NCBI GenBank assembly: GCA_947488905.1
Contig: CANLBJ010000005.1
Location: forward strand, 48,397-112,396
DNA: 64,000 nt
DNA from: Ulvibacter algarum
GTDB taxonomy: Bacteria > Bacteroidota > Bacteroidia > Flavobacteriales > Flavobacteriaceae
Direction of reading: 5' to 3'
Each line of letters opens with the position of its first letter. The stretch's first letter is position 1. Below, piece after piece: positions 16,492 to 23,568 of the stretch. The position numbers and the translations under genes were made by a program. Below the pieces are notes generated by a model that saw only the letters and a program-made list of their open reading frames with translations, had not been told where the DNA came from and ran no database searches.

Positions 16492-16956
16492 GTGATAATA
16501 CGAAAAGAAATAAAGGATGATAATGAACTCTATTTATATTTCAATGGGAAATTGATTTATAAAAGATGGTTGAATCTTGGCTATTCCAAAGTATTTGACA
16601 GATTCGCTTATGGAAAAGATACTTTTATCAGCATAACTGAAGACGAAAATGGAAAAGTTAGGCGTCAAAGAAAAATATTTATAAACGGAGAGTTTTGTGA
16701 TTCTAAACAAGATTTTTGGAATAAATATGTCGCGGAAATCGATTATGAATCGGGAAAACATTTCGGAAAGAATCTTGACGCTTTTAATGATGCTATAACA
16801 GCCGAAGGACCAGGTTTTCCAGGAGATTGCATTATAGAAATAATCGGAACTGAAAAACTAGAAAAAATATTCGGTAAAGATGATTTTTATTTTATTATTG
16901 ATTTATTGAGAAAAGCTGAATTTGTTGATTTGATAGTGGAAAAATCAGAGGTATGA
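16492..16956 (+). CDS. Barstar-like protein (cassette cargo, GTG start)
   Basis: The 154-residue protein has an N-terminal beta-rich segment (about residues 1-70) that I do not recognise. Its C-terminal part resembles the barstar ribonuclease-inhibitor family: HFGKNLDAFNDAITAEGPG, then IIEIIGTEKLEKIFG and FYFIIDLLRKA. Barstar-fold proteins bind and block secreted or contact-delivered RNases. The frame begins with GTG at 16492, 12 bp inside the cassette core. It overlaps the next gene by 4 bases (ATGA). Both genes run opposite to the rest of the array, so they need their own promoter. Confidence 0.6.
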   Translation: MIIRKEIKDDNELYLYFNGKLIYKRWLNLGYSKVFDRFAYGKDTFISITEDENGKVRRQRKIFINGEFCDSKQDFWNKYVAEIDYESGKHFGKNLDAFNDAITAEGPGFPGDCIIEIIGTEKLEKIFGKDDFYFIIDLLRKAEFVDLIVEKSEV

Positions 16957-17315
16957 AATACAAAAATATTCCTTCAGCGATTCACAATTTTGGACATAGT
17001 TTTTTAAGCTATGAAAATTATGTTGATTCTGATTTCGTAATTGATGAATTGAATAAAATAAGTGGAAAGAATTATGACATAAAAATTGATTGGAAAACTA
17101 AAGAATTCCAACCAAAGACAATGATTTCTGACCGAATTACTAAATCAATTGGCTATTGGTATAATAACATAAATGAGTATTTCAAATCACAAAACGTTGA
17201 ATTTAATTCTCTAAAATCATTTGAACTAATTTGGGATAATGGAAAAAGACCAAAAGTTATTGCGACTGACGATAGAGGGAAATTTTACGAAAAGGAAATA
17301 ACAAATACATTATAA
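16953..17315 (+). CDS. Small protein of unknown function, coupled to the barstar-like gene
   Basis: I do not recognise this 120-residue soluble protein. It has no signal peptide or membrane helix. It is rich in Lys, Asn, Tyr and Trp, and has short motifs such as NFGHSFLSYENYV and SIGYWYNNINEYF. Its ATG overlaps the stop of the barstar-like gene by 4 bases, so the two are translated together. It ends 12 bp before the cassette core at 17328. Confidence 0.6.
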   Translation: MKYKNIPSAIHNFGHSFLSYENYVDSDFVIDELNKISGKNYDIKIDWKTKEFQPKTMISDRITKSIGYWYNNINEYFKSQNVEFNSLKSFELIWDNGKRPKVIATDDRGKFYEKEITNTL

Positions 17316-17327
17316 ACTGAATAAAAA

Positions 17328-17469
17328 ATTACTTACAACAAAGTATAAAATTAATGGCTGGTTCTAGCCTACTTGGAAAATTCCTGAGAAATTTTCCACT
17401 GGCAAGTATTTGTTTACTAAATTAGTTACTTAAACACGCCACTAATCTTATACGTGAACGTTGGCATTA
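17328..17469. repeat. attC-like palindrome C1
   Basis: The site runs from ATTACTTACAAC to GTTGGCATTA. Outer arms GTATAAAATTAATGGC and GCCACTAATCTTATAC pair with few bulges. The inner hairpin GGAAAATTCCTGAGAAATTTTCC region differs from the other sites but still pairs. Confidence 0.65.
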
Positions 17470-17474
17470 GTATT

Positions 17475-17975
17475 TTATTTCAGCAGACTTTCAATTTCAT
17501 TATCGAATCTTAAATCCCACATTTCTTTTGGTGATTTCCCGTGATTATTTTTAGTTTCAATATCAGCATATTTTTCTAATAGCTTTTTAACTATTGAAAA
17601 ATCCTCTCTTGCATTCATAATCGCAGTCCAAATCGGTGGATTTCCGTGAAAATCTCTAACATTCGGATTTGCACCTTTATTTAGCAAAATTTCAACAATT
17701 CCGATTTCATTATTTTGAGAAGCGAAATGTAATGCAGAAAATCCATTTTTGTCTTGAAAATCAATATCAGCTCCTTTTTCAATGAGGTGGTTTAAAATAA
17801 CTTCATTTCCTTTTGAAGAAGCTAATATTAAAAAAGTCCTTTTATAAGCATCATAACAATTAATTCCGTGTGATTTCGTCAGCATATTAATTCCGTCGAT
17901 ATCATTTTTTTCTACATAACTATCTATAAATTCAAGCTCTGATTCTACTTTTAAAAGTCTTCCTGCTCTTGCCAT
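17475..17975 (-). CDS. Ankyrin-repeat protein (cassette cargo)
   Basis: The 166-residue protein contains three to four ankyrin repeats, including ADIDFQDKNGFSALHFASQN and GANPNVRDFHGNPPIWTAI, each with the G-x-T/S-x-L-H/I-x-A-x-x-x pattern and the L-L-x-x-G-A-x-x-N/D turn. Ankyrin proteins bind other proteins; no enzyme domain or signal peptide is present. Both ends lie within 25 bp of inverse cassette cores (GTTGGCATTA 17460; TAATGCCAAC 17995). Confidence 0.8.
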   Translation of the reverse strand: MARAGRLLKVESELEFIDSYVEKNDIDGINMLTKSHGINCYDAYKRTFLILASSKGNEVILNHLIEKGADIDFQDKNGFSALHFASQNNEIGIVEILLNKGANPNVRDFHGNPPIWTAIMNAREDFSIVKKLLEKYADIETKNNHGKSPKEMWDLRFDNEIESLLK

Positions 17976-17994
17976 TTAGTTTCAGTTTTCATAT

Positions 17995-18185
17995 TAATGC
18001 CAACGGAATTGTATAAGAATAGTAGGGTTGAAAATAGACGGTTACTATTCGGTTAAACACAAGCCGAATTTTTAAATTTTTCTGGCAATAAGTCGAATTT
18101 GTAAAAATTCGGCGGTCTCCCAAATATACCCGAACTTTTAATTATGCACAAACTCCCGCATTGCTTATATGCGTTGTTATCTACC
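17995..18185. repeat. attC-like palindrome C2
   Basis: The site runs from TAATGCCAAC to GTTATCTACC. The outer arms contain TTGTATAAGAATAGTAGGG, pairing loosely with CCCGCATTGCTTATATGCG. The inner hairpin uses CCGAATTTTTA and TAAAAATTCGG, unrelated in sequence to the hairpins of A1 or B1. The stop codon of the next gene (TAA at 18177-18179) is formed by the GTTA of the core. Confidence 0.65.
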
Positions 18186-18878
18186 GTATTTTTCAGATAA
18201 ATAGGGTTTTAAATTCTCAGTAAAAATCTCCAATGAAGCTATATAATCAAAATCATTTCTTTCATTCCATTCAGAATCAAATTGTTCAGCGATATCAAAT
18301 AATTCAGTATTTATCTTTCTAAGCCTTTTCAAATATCTTTCTTTTCTAATTGAATTAGATTGGATAAAATCATTTTTGAGAGCAAAAAACTTACCTAAAA
18401 ACTCTTCCATTCCGCAAGACTTCAACAGTTTTATTTTCGGAAATATTCTTAATCTTAGGCTTTCAATAAATGAGAAATTTTCTGTATTTGAAACAAAATC
18501 TACATCATTGAATCCCATCGAATCAAAATATGGAAACATTTTTTTATGACTATGAAAGTTAAATACATTGTATATCATACTCCTAAATATAAAGTGTTTG
18601 AATATCAAATGGTTTGAAGTATAATCTGATAATTCATTAAAGTTAGTCATTCCGAGTTGATCAAGTTTAATGTGAAGTAGTTCGTGTGTAAAAGATGCAT
18701 AATTAATTTCCAAATTATCACAAACTATTTTTGCTTTTTTACCCTTAATCTCTACTAGCCAAGAAAACTCCGTCGGATCGTGAAATAATTCAATATCGTA
18801 TTCAGAATATAATTCTTCCCACAAAGATTTATTTTGGTAATTAATATAATCTTCAATTTTATGGGTGAGATTCTCCAT
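18177..18878 (-). CDS. HExxH-motif protein, possible metallopeptidase (cassette cargo)
   Basis: The 233-residue protein carries a zincin-type motif in FTHELLHIKLDQLGM at about residue 64. I cannot name the family, and no clear third zinc ligand stands out. It is cytosolic by sequence, with no signal peptide. The frame ends exactly in the cassette core: the final codons TAC GGT AGA TAA use the bases of GTTATCTACC. The ATG lies a few bases from the other core GGTAGGTAAC (18881). Confidence 0.55.
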   Translation of the reverse strand: MENLTHKIEDYINYQNKSLWEELYSEYDIELFHDPTEFSWLVEIKGKKAKIVCDNLEINYASFTHELLHIKLDQLGMTNFNELSDYTSNHLIFKHFIFRSMIYNVFNFHSHKKMFPYFDSMGFNDVDFVSNTENFSFIESLRLRIFPKIKLLKSCGMEEFLGKFFALKNDFIQSNSIRKERYLKRLRKINTELFDIAEQFDSEWNERNDFDYIASLEIFTENLKPYLSEKYGR

Positions 18879-18880
18879 AT

Positions 18881-19021
18881 GGTAGGTAACGGTTTGTATA
18901 AAGTTAGTAATTGGTTATGCAGCGACTGATTTTCCGTTAGGAAAATCCGTTGCTAAATAGACAATTACCATCTAGCACATACACAAAAGTAAATTATTAA
19001 TTTTATACTGTGTTAGCTACA
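18881..19021. repeat. attC-like palindrome C3
   Basis: The site runs from GGTAGGTAAC to GTTAGCTACA. Arms TTGTATAAAGTTAGTAATT and AATTATTAATTTTATAC pair. The inner hairpin is GATTTTCC-GTTA-GGAAAATC. Confidence 0.65.
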
Positions 19022-19057
19022 GTTGAAATTGTTCAGTTATATTCGAAAATTAGCTGA

Positions 19058-19198
19058 TTAACCAATAATTTCAAAGTAGTTGAGCAAACTAGAGACCAAA
19101 GCTAATATTAACGCAGCTCTAAAAATCCACTGACCAATTTTATGTTCATAAAAACAGTAATGAACAAAATTCTTCCATCTATCAAAAAGTTTCATCAT
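19058..19198 (-). CDS. Small membrane protein, 46 residues (second gene of a cassette)
   Basis: An ATG at 19198, 6 bases after the stop of the gene at 19205-19642, opens a 46-codon frame starting MMKLFDRWKNFVHYC and ending LLNYFEIIG. Residues about 22-43 (IGQWIFRAALILALVSS) form one membrane helix preceded by basic and aromatic residues. The close spacing suggests translational coupling with the upstream gene. The frame fills otherwise empty space in the cassette and stops 37 bp before the core. I know no family for it. Confidence 0.5.
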   Translation of the reverse strand: MMKLFDRWKNFVHYCFYEHKIGQWIFRAALILALVSSLLNYFEIIG

Positions 19199-19204
19199 CA
19201 GAAG

Positions 19205-19642
19205 CTACAGTTTTTTCATCAAGTTTATTTCGGCTGATATTCCTTCTACTTTTAACGCCTTACCTGTGACAGTTGTGAAAATCAATGTTGTCAATTCAGG
19301 TTTGGATTGGTTGTAATCTGTCGGACCTTCCATAATCGAATCACCAGTGTAAGAATAACCAAAAAGGTCAGGAGTGTTTGAGTCTTCATCCAAATGTTCT
19401 TTTGGATAATCTTCATTATGATCTTTAGTCCATATGTTTTTTACACCCTTAACTAAAATACAGAGCCATTCAGGGTTTTTTAGATTGACGTAGCTTTCAT
19501 TTCGTCGGTAAAAAATCAGTTTTAAATTTTGATCAATTCTTTCAGATTTAGACCAAACATATTCATTATGTAAATCAATATTTAGACCGTCGTATAACAG
19601 CTCAGTAAAGCTTGGTTGAATATTGAAGTTCAGAGTGGTCAT
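19205..19642 (-). CDS. Protein of unknown function (cassette cargo)
   Basis: I do not recognise this 145-residue soluble protein. It is acidic, begins MTTLNFNIQPSFTELLYDGL, and has no signal peptide or known catalytic motif. The ATG is 5 bp inside the cassette core TGTAGCTAAC (19647). A 46-residue membrane protein gene follows it within the same cassette. Confidence 0.55.
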   Translation of the reverse strand: MTTLNFNIQPSFTELLYDGLNIDLHNEYVWSKSERIDQNLKLIFYRRNESYVNLKNPEWLCILVKGVKNIWTKDHNEDYPKEHLDEDSNTPDLFGYSYTGDSIMEGPTDYNQSKPELTTLIFTTVTGKALKVEGISAEINLMKKL

Positions 19643-19646
19643 AAAT

Positions 19647-19783
19647 TGTAGCTAACGGTCTAGTATAAGAATAGTTGCGGGTTTGCGTGCGAGGATTTTC
19701 CGAAGGAAAATCAGACGTTACAAACACGCAACGACCTTTGTTTTAGCACTAAACCGCAATTATTTTTATACGGTGTTAGCCAC
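19647..19783. repeat. attC-like palindrome C4
   Basis: The site runs from TGTAGCTAAC to GTTAGCCAC. Arms GTATAAGAATAGTTGCGG and CCGCAATTATTTTTATAC pair almost fully. The inner hairpin AGGATTTTCC-GAA-GGAAAATCA is nearly the same as in A1 and D3. Confidence 0.75.
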
Positions 19784-19791
19784 TGTGTTTT

Positions 19792-20430
19792 TTATTCAGT
19801 TGTAAATTCTTTTATGTGTTCACGAATATATTTGATTCGTAAATCACTAACATTTTCTATGTTTCCTAATTCGTAAAATTCATCATCAAGTTTATTCAAA
19901 GGATTGTCTTTATAAGATTCACTAAAACTTTCCATTGTTCCGTCATCAAATTCAGCGAGTCGTTCTTTATTTTCGGCATATATTTTATTCGCACGAGAAG
20001 TCAATTCCGCATATTTTTCCGCTCCAATTGTTTTAAATCCGATTTCAGCCATTTTTGCATATTGTCCACTCGAATTAAAATAGAACTGATTAAATCCGCC
20101 ATTATTTACTTCTCCTTCTATTATCCAAGTCGACCAAAACCCTTGTTGGCCATTAGTCAGTTTTTGGATATTCGTAAGTTCATTTTCGTAATCGTCTCCA
20201 ATTATTTCGTAAATATTATCGAAAACAGATTGTTCAAGTTCATCATCAGAAATGGAATCCAATATATCTTTGGTTAGAACTTTATAGATTTTTCTATTTT
20301 TCCAATCATCTACAGAGTTCAATACTTTTTCTATTTCAAGGTCAACTTCAGATTTCTCTTTTTCTTTTTTACAGCCGAAAAAACTTAATATGGAAGATAG
20401 AATCATTATCGTTATTATCTTTTTGTTCAT
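19792..20430 (-). CDS. DUF4375-like (DMP19-type) lipoprotein (cassette cargo)
   Basis: The 212-residue protein has a lipoprotein signal ending in FFGC. Residues about 80-190 match the DUF4375 type: LTNGQQGFWSTWIIEGEVNN followed by GGFNQFYFNSSG and AEIGFKTIGAEKYAEL. The family occurs widely in bacteria, often beside immunity-like proteins, but its role is unknown. It is the first cassette next to the conserved end of array C. Confidence 0.7.
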   Translation of the reverse strand: MNKKIITIMILSSILSFFGCKKEKEKSEVDLEIEKVLNSVDDWKNRKIYKVLTKDILDSISDDELEQSVFDNIYEIIGDDYENELTNIQKLTNGQQGFWSTWIIEGEVNNGGFNQFYFNSSGQYAKMAEIGFKTIGAEKYAELTSRANKIYAENKERLAEFDDGTMESFSESYKDNPLNKLDDEFYELGNIENVSDLRIKYIREHIKEFTTE

Positions 20431-20453
20431 TGGATGGTTACATTGTGGCTAAC

Positions 20454-20545
20454 TTGGGTATATCAACATGTTACAATTGTAATTATTTGTAAACGCTTGT
20501 TGTTGCTTGTTGTCGTTTTATAAAAATAGTGTTTATACTTTTAAT
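20454..20545. repeat. Conserved array-end sequence, copy C
   Basis: It begins TTGGGTATATCAACATG and continues TTGTAATTATTTGTAAACGC and TTGTTGTCGTTTTATAAA, aligning along its length with copies A and B at lower identity. It sits 43 bp downstream of the stop of the gene at 20588-21361, as copy A sits beside a fragment of that same gene. Confidence 0.7.
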
Positions 20546-20587
20546 ACCTATAACATAAGTTATTAAAGTGTGGTGTGTTATGAAACT

Positions 20588-21361
20588 TTAATACTGGTGC
20601 GTTACTGTAGCCCTTACAGGATAATCAGTAGTATCTTTAATGGCTCTAATGTTTCCGTGGAAATCTTCAAAAGTTTTTCTGTCAATACCTGTACAAATAC
20701 CATAAGAGTAATGATAGTCTAATACTTCTTGATCAAAAGCAGAATATTTTTTTGAGCGCTCATTTACTTTTGTCTTTCTGCAATTACGTAAATAGTCGCT
20801 ACACGGTACTTTTCTTATTTTATCAAAGTAGCCCAGCGATTGAAAAAAGTTAATTTTTAGATGTGTAATTTGTTCTTCAGGATTAGTAACGTACTTATTA
20901 TTTAATTTGAGATACGCCTTATTTAAAGTACTGCCATCCCAGTAAATCCAGAATGATGCGCCTTTGGTTTTTAATTTAGGTTCATAGCTTTCGCTAGTAG
21001 GATCATTTTCAAAATAAACAATGTAATTAGATTCTTCAAGTTTACGAACCCGCTTTATAGTTAAAGAATCTAAATGACTTGAAATAGAATCTGCAAAACG
21101 CAATAACTTTTTTTCAATCTTTTTTGGTACACTTTCATCAAAATACATATGTATGGGTTCTCTCCATAATCTAGTATTTGTGCGAGATGTTGTATTCTCG
21201 TGCTTTTTGTAGCTAAAAACAATGTCTTGATATTTTTCTAAAAATACAGTGTCCTTTTCTACATAGGGCATTTTTACCAAATAGGGTTCTTTCTTTTGGG
21301 CAATACTATACATAGAGACCAAAAGAAAGAAAAATAATAAAAACCGTTTACAGTCTATCAT
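20588..21361 (-). CDS. Exported protein, DUF2927-like
   Basis: The 257-residue protein has a signal peptide (about residues 1-21, ending SIAQ). The middle resembles DUF2927-type proteins: IHMYFDESVPKKIEKKLLRF, then SHLDSLTIKRVRKLEESNYI and a later FFQSLGYF with several cysteines. Such proteins are sometimes compared to zinc-dependent proteases, but no clear HExxH is seen. Its ATG overlaps the stop of the carboxylase gene (ATGA), so it is co-translated with it. A fragment of its 3' end is found at 10485-10562. Confidence 0.6.
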   Translation of the reverse strand: MIDCKRFLLFFFLLVSMYSIAQKKEPYLVKMPYVEKDTVFLEKYQDIVFSYKKHENTTSRTNTRLWREPIHMYFDESVPKKIEKKLLRFADSISSHLDSLTIKRVRKLEESNYIVYFENDPTSESYEPKLKTKGASFWIYWDGSTLNKAYLKLNNKYVTNPEEQITHLKINFFQSLGYFDKIRKVPCSDYLRNCRKTKVNERSKKYSAFDQEVLDYHYSYGICTGIDRKTFEDFHGNIRAIKDTTDYPVRATVTHQY

Positions 21362-23001
21362 ACCTGTAAAACACCCATATTAAAAGGCTTCTCAATAGGA
21401 GCGTGGTTAGCGGCTTCAATACCAAGGCTAATCCATGTGCGTGTGTCAAGAGGGTCTATAACACCATCTGTCCAGATTCTAGAAGCAGCATAATATGGTG
21501 AGATTTGCTCGTCATATCTTGCTTTTATTTTATCATAAAGGGCTTTTTCGTCAGCCTCAGAGAGTTCTTTACCTTGTTTTTTTAGAGAAGCAGTCTCTAT
21601 TTGTAGCAATACTTTTGCAGCACTGTTACCGCTCATTACAGCAAGCTCTGCACTAGGCCAAGCAGCAATTAGTGTTGGGTCATAAGCTTTACCGCACATC
21701 GCATAGTTTCCTGCACCATAGCTATTACCTATAATGATAGTAAACTTAGGTACCACACTGTTACTCACAGCATTTACCATTTTTGCACCATCTTTAATAA
21801 TACCGCCGTGCTCACTTTTACTACCTACCATAAAACCGGTTACATCTTGTAAAAAGACAAGCGGTATTTTTTTCTGGTTACAGTTGGCAATAAATCGAGT
21901 GGCTTTATCTGCGCTATCGCTGTAAATCACACCACCAAACTGCATCTCACTAGGTTGTGTTTTTGCTTTGGTTGTCTTTACTAGTTTACGCTGGTTTGCA
22001 ACAATACCAACAGCCCAACCGTCTATGCGTGCATACCCTGTAAGTATCGTTTGCCCGTAGCCTTTTTTGTATTCTTCAAAATCACTATCATCTACTAGCC
22101 TTGTTATAATCTCACGCATATCATATTGCTCTGCACGAGATTTTGGGAGAATACCATAGATATCTTTAGGGTCATCTTTAGGCTTTGCAGCTTTAATTCT
22201 ATTATAACCTGCCTTATCAAAATCGCCTATTTTTGACACGATATTTTTTATGGTGTCTAGCGCGTCTTTATCATCTTTAGATTTATAATCTGTCACGCCA
22301 CTCACTTCGCACTGCACCGTTGCACCACCTAGAGCCTCATTATCAATACTCTCACCTATGGCTGCTTTTACAAGGTAGCTTCCGGCAAGAAAGATAGATC
22401 CCGTTTTGTCTACAATTAACGCCTCATCACTCATAATAGGAAGGTAAGCACCACCAGCAACACAAGATCCCATAATGGCAGAAATCTGTGTAATGCCCAT
22501 ACTGCTCATTACGGCGTTGTTTCTAAAAATGCGGCCAAAGTGTTCTTTATCTGGAAAAATCTCATCTTGCATAGGCAGATAAACACCTGCGCTATCTACA
22601 AGATAAATAATAGGTAATTTGTTTTCTATAGAGATTTCTTGCGCACGCAAGTTTTTCTTACCAGTTATCGGGAACCAAGCTCCCGCTTTTACAGTAGCAT
22701 CATTAGCAACCACAATTACTTGTTTGCCTTTAACGTAGCCTATTTTTACAACCACGCCACCACTAGGGCAACCACCGTGCTCTGCATACATGCCTTCGCC
22801 GGCAAAAGCGCCTATTTCTATAGACTTTTTTTTGTCATCGAGTAAATAATCAATGCGCTCACGAGCTGTCATTTTACCCTTGGCATGATGTTTATCAATT
22901 CTTTTTTGACCACCACCTAGTTTTACTTTGGCAAAGCGTTGTTTTAAATCTGAAGCTAGTAATTTATTATGATCTTCGTTTTTGTTGAAGTTGATGTCCA
23001 T
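21358..23001 (-). CDS. Acyl-CoA carboxylase beta subunit (carboxyltransferase)
   Basis: From the ATG at 23001 the protein is 547 residues, the usual size for methylcrotonyl- or propionyl-CoA carboxylase beta chains. It shows ARERIDYLLDD, HGGCPSGGVVVKIGYVKGK, and the paired crotonase-like oxyanion regions GGAYLPIMSDEALIVD and GSYGAGNYAMCGKAY. It transfers carboxyl from biotin to an acyl-CoA. MKARYDEQISPYYAASRIW-type C-terminal sequence favours the methylcrotonyl type (leucine breakdown). No biotin-carboxylase alpha gene is adjacent. An upstream ATG at 23031 is possible but adds ten unlikely residues. Confidence 0.85.
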   Translation of the reverse strand: MDINFNKNEDHNKLLASDLKQRFAKVKLGGGQKRIDKHHAKGKMTARERIDYLLDDKKKSIEIGAFAGEGMYAEHGGCPSGGVVVKIGYVKGKQVIVVANDATVKAGAWFPITGKKNLRAQEISIENKLPIIYLVDSAGVYLPMQDEIFPDKEHFGRIFRNNAVMSSMGITQISAIMGSCVAGGAYLPIMSDEALIVDKTGSIFLAGSYLVKAAIGESIDNEALGGATVQCEVSGVTDYKSKDDKDALDTIKNIVSKIGDFDKAGYNRIKAAKPKDDPKDIYGILPKSRAEQYDMREIITRLVDDSDFEEYKKGYGQTILTGYARIDGWAVGIVANQRKLVKTTKAKTQPSEMQFGGVIYSDSADKATRFIANCNQKKIPLVFLQDVTGFMVGSKSEHGGIIKDGAKMVNAVSNSVVPKFTIIIGNSYGAGNYAMCGKAYDPTLIAAWPSAELAVMSGNSAAKVLLQIETASLKKQGKELSEADEKALYDKIKARYDEQISPYYAASRIWTDGVIDPLDTRTWISLGIEAANHAPIEKPFNMGVLQV

Positions 23002-23208
23002 TGTTCTATTGCGTTTGTGGTAAAAATACAAAATGAACAGGTTTCGGGTTTGTAAAATTTCAGAAATTATATCAAGTTTTTAAAGTTTCCGAAGCAAGTA
23101 GCTGCCTTAAATTATTAAGATAAGGACGTCAAATTTTTATGAAATGTGCCTGCAAATGCCGATATTTGCCGTTCTGTTTTAGAGAAAGCATTAAATTAAA
23201 AATTAAAT

Positions 23209-23385
23209 ATGAATAAAAATACAGTACTTGCTTGGGCAACCTTTATCATGATAATTATGGGCTTGGTTCTTATAGGACTAGGTGTTTATAGATATGCAGA
23301 CGTAGCAGGATGGGGTTTTGCAACCGTTGGTATAGGCTTTTTTGCAATCGCATGGGTGTTTAATGCTCTGAAAGGGCGAGTATAA
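23209..23385 (+). CDS. Small two-helix membrane protein, 58 residues
   Basis: An ATG at 23209 opens a 58-codon frame, MNKNTVLAWATFIMIIMGL to the end FNALKGRV. Two hydrophobic helices (about residues 8-27 and 36-52) are joined by a short loop. It resembles small conserved membrane proteins found in flavobacteria beside ettA, though I recall this only loosely. It is codirectional with ettA, 183 bp upstream. Confidence 0.7.
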   Translation: MNKNTVLAWATFIMIIMGLVLIGLGVYRYADVAGWGFATVGIGFFAIAWVFNALKGRV

Positions 23386-23513
23386 ACCCAGGCAACGGGT
23401 GGTGTAAATGAGATATAAAAATCTAATTTATGCCGTAATAAAATAAAATTTAAAGGTAGAGTGTAAGCCTTGGCATTTTTTTGGGCCCTTTCACAAAACT
23501 TAAAAGACGGGTA

Positions 23514-23521
23514 TATATTTG
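23514..23521 (+). promoter_or_regulatory. Candidate -7 box upstream of ettA
   Basis: TATATTTG matches the Bacteroidota -7 consensus TANNTTTG and lies 48 bp before the ettA ATG. A well-spaced -33 TTG is not evident. Confidence 0.45.
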
Positions 23522-23568
23522 TACTTCGGAAATATTAAGATATCACTAATTACTATTAAAAAACGAAA

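Larger units (their letters stand above)
16436..20545. mobile_element. Integron-like cassette array C (five cassettes plus conserved end)
   Basis: This is the clearest array. Reading from the conserved end at 20454 leftwards, the units and their paired cores are: GTGGCTAAC 20445 with GTTAGCCAC 19775; TGTAGCTAAC 19647 with GTTAGCTACA 19012; GGTAGGTAAC 18881 with GTTATCTACC 18176 (one mismatch); TAATGCCAAC 17995 with GTTGGCATTA 17460; ATTACTTACAAC 17328 with GTTGTAAGTAAT 16469. Four palindromes of 140-190 bp separate them. Each cassette's two ends are inverses of each other and differ between cassettes, as in integrons. The distal cassette carries genes in the opposite orientation. Confidence 0.7.

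Noticed and set aside
16436..20545. A CRISPR array
   Set aside because: Repeats are long, imperfect, palindromic and separated by genes rather than by short uniform spacers; no cas genes are present.
8488..20545. Insertion sequences as the cause of the repeats
   Set aside because: No transposase frame, no target-site duplications, and the repeats pair at both ends of many different genes.
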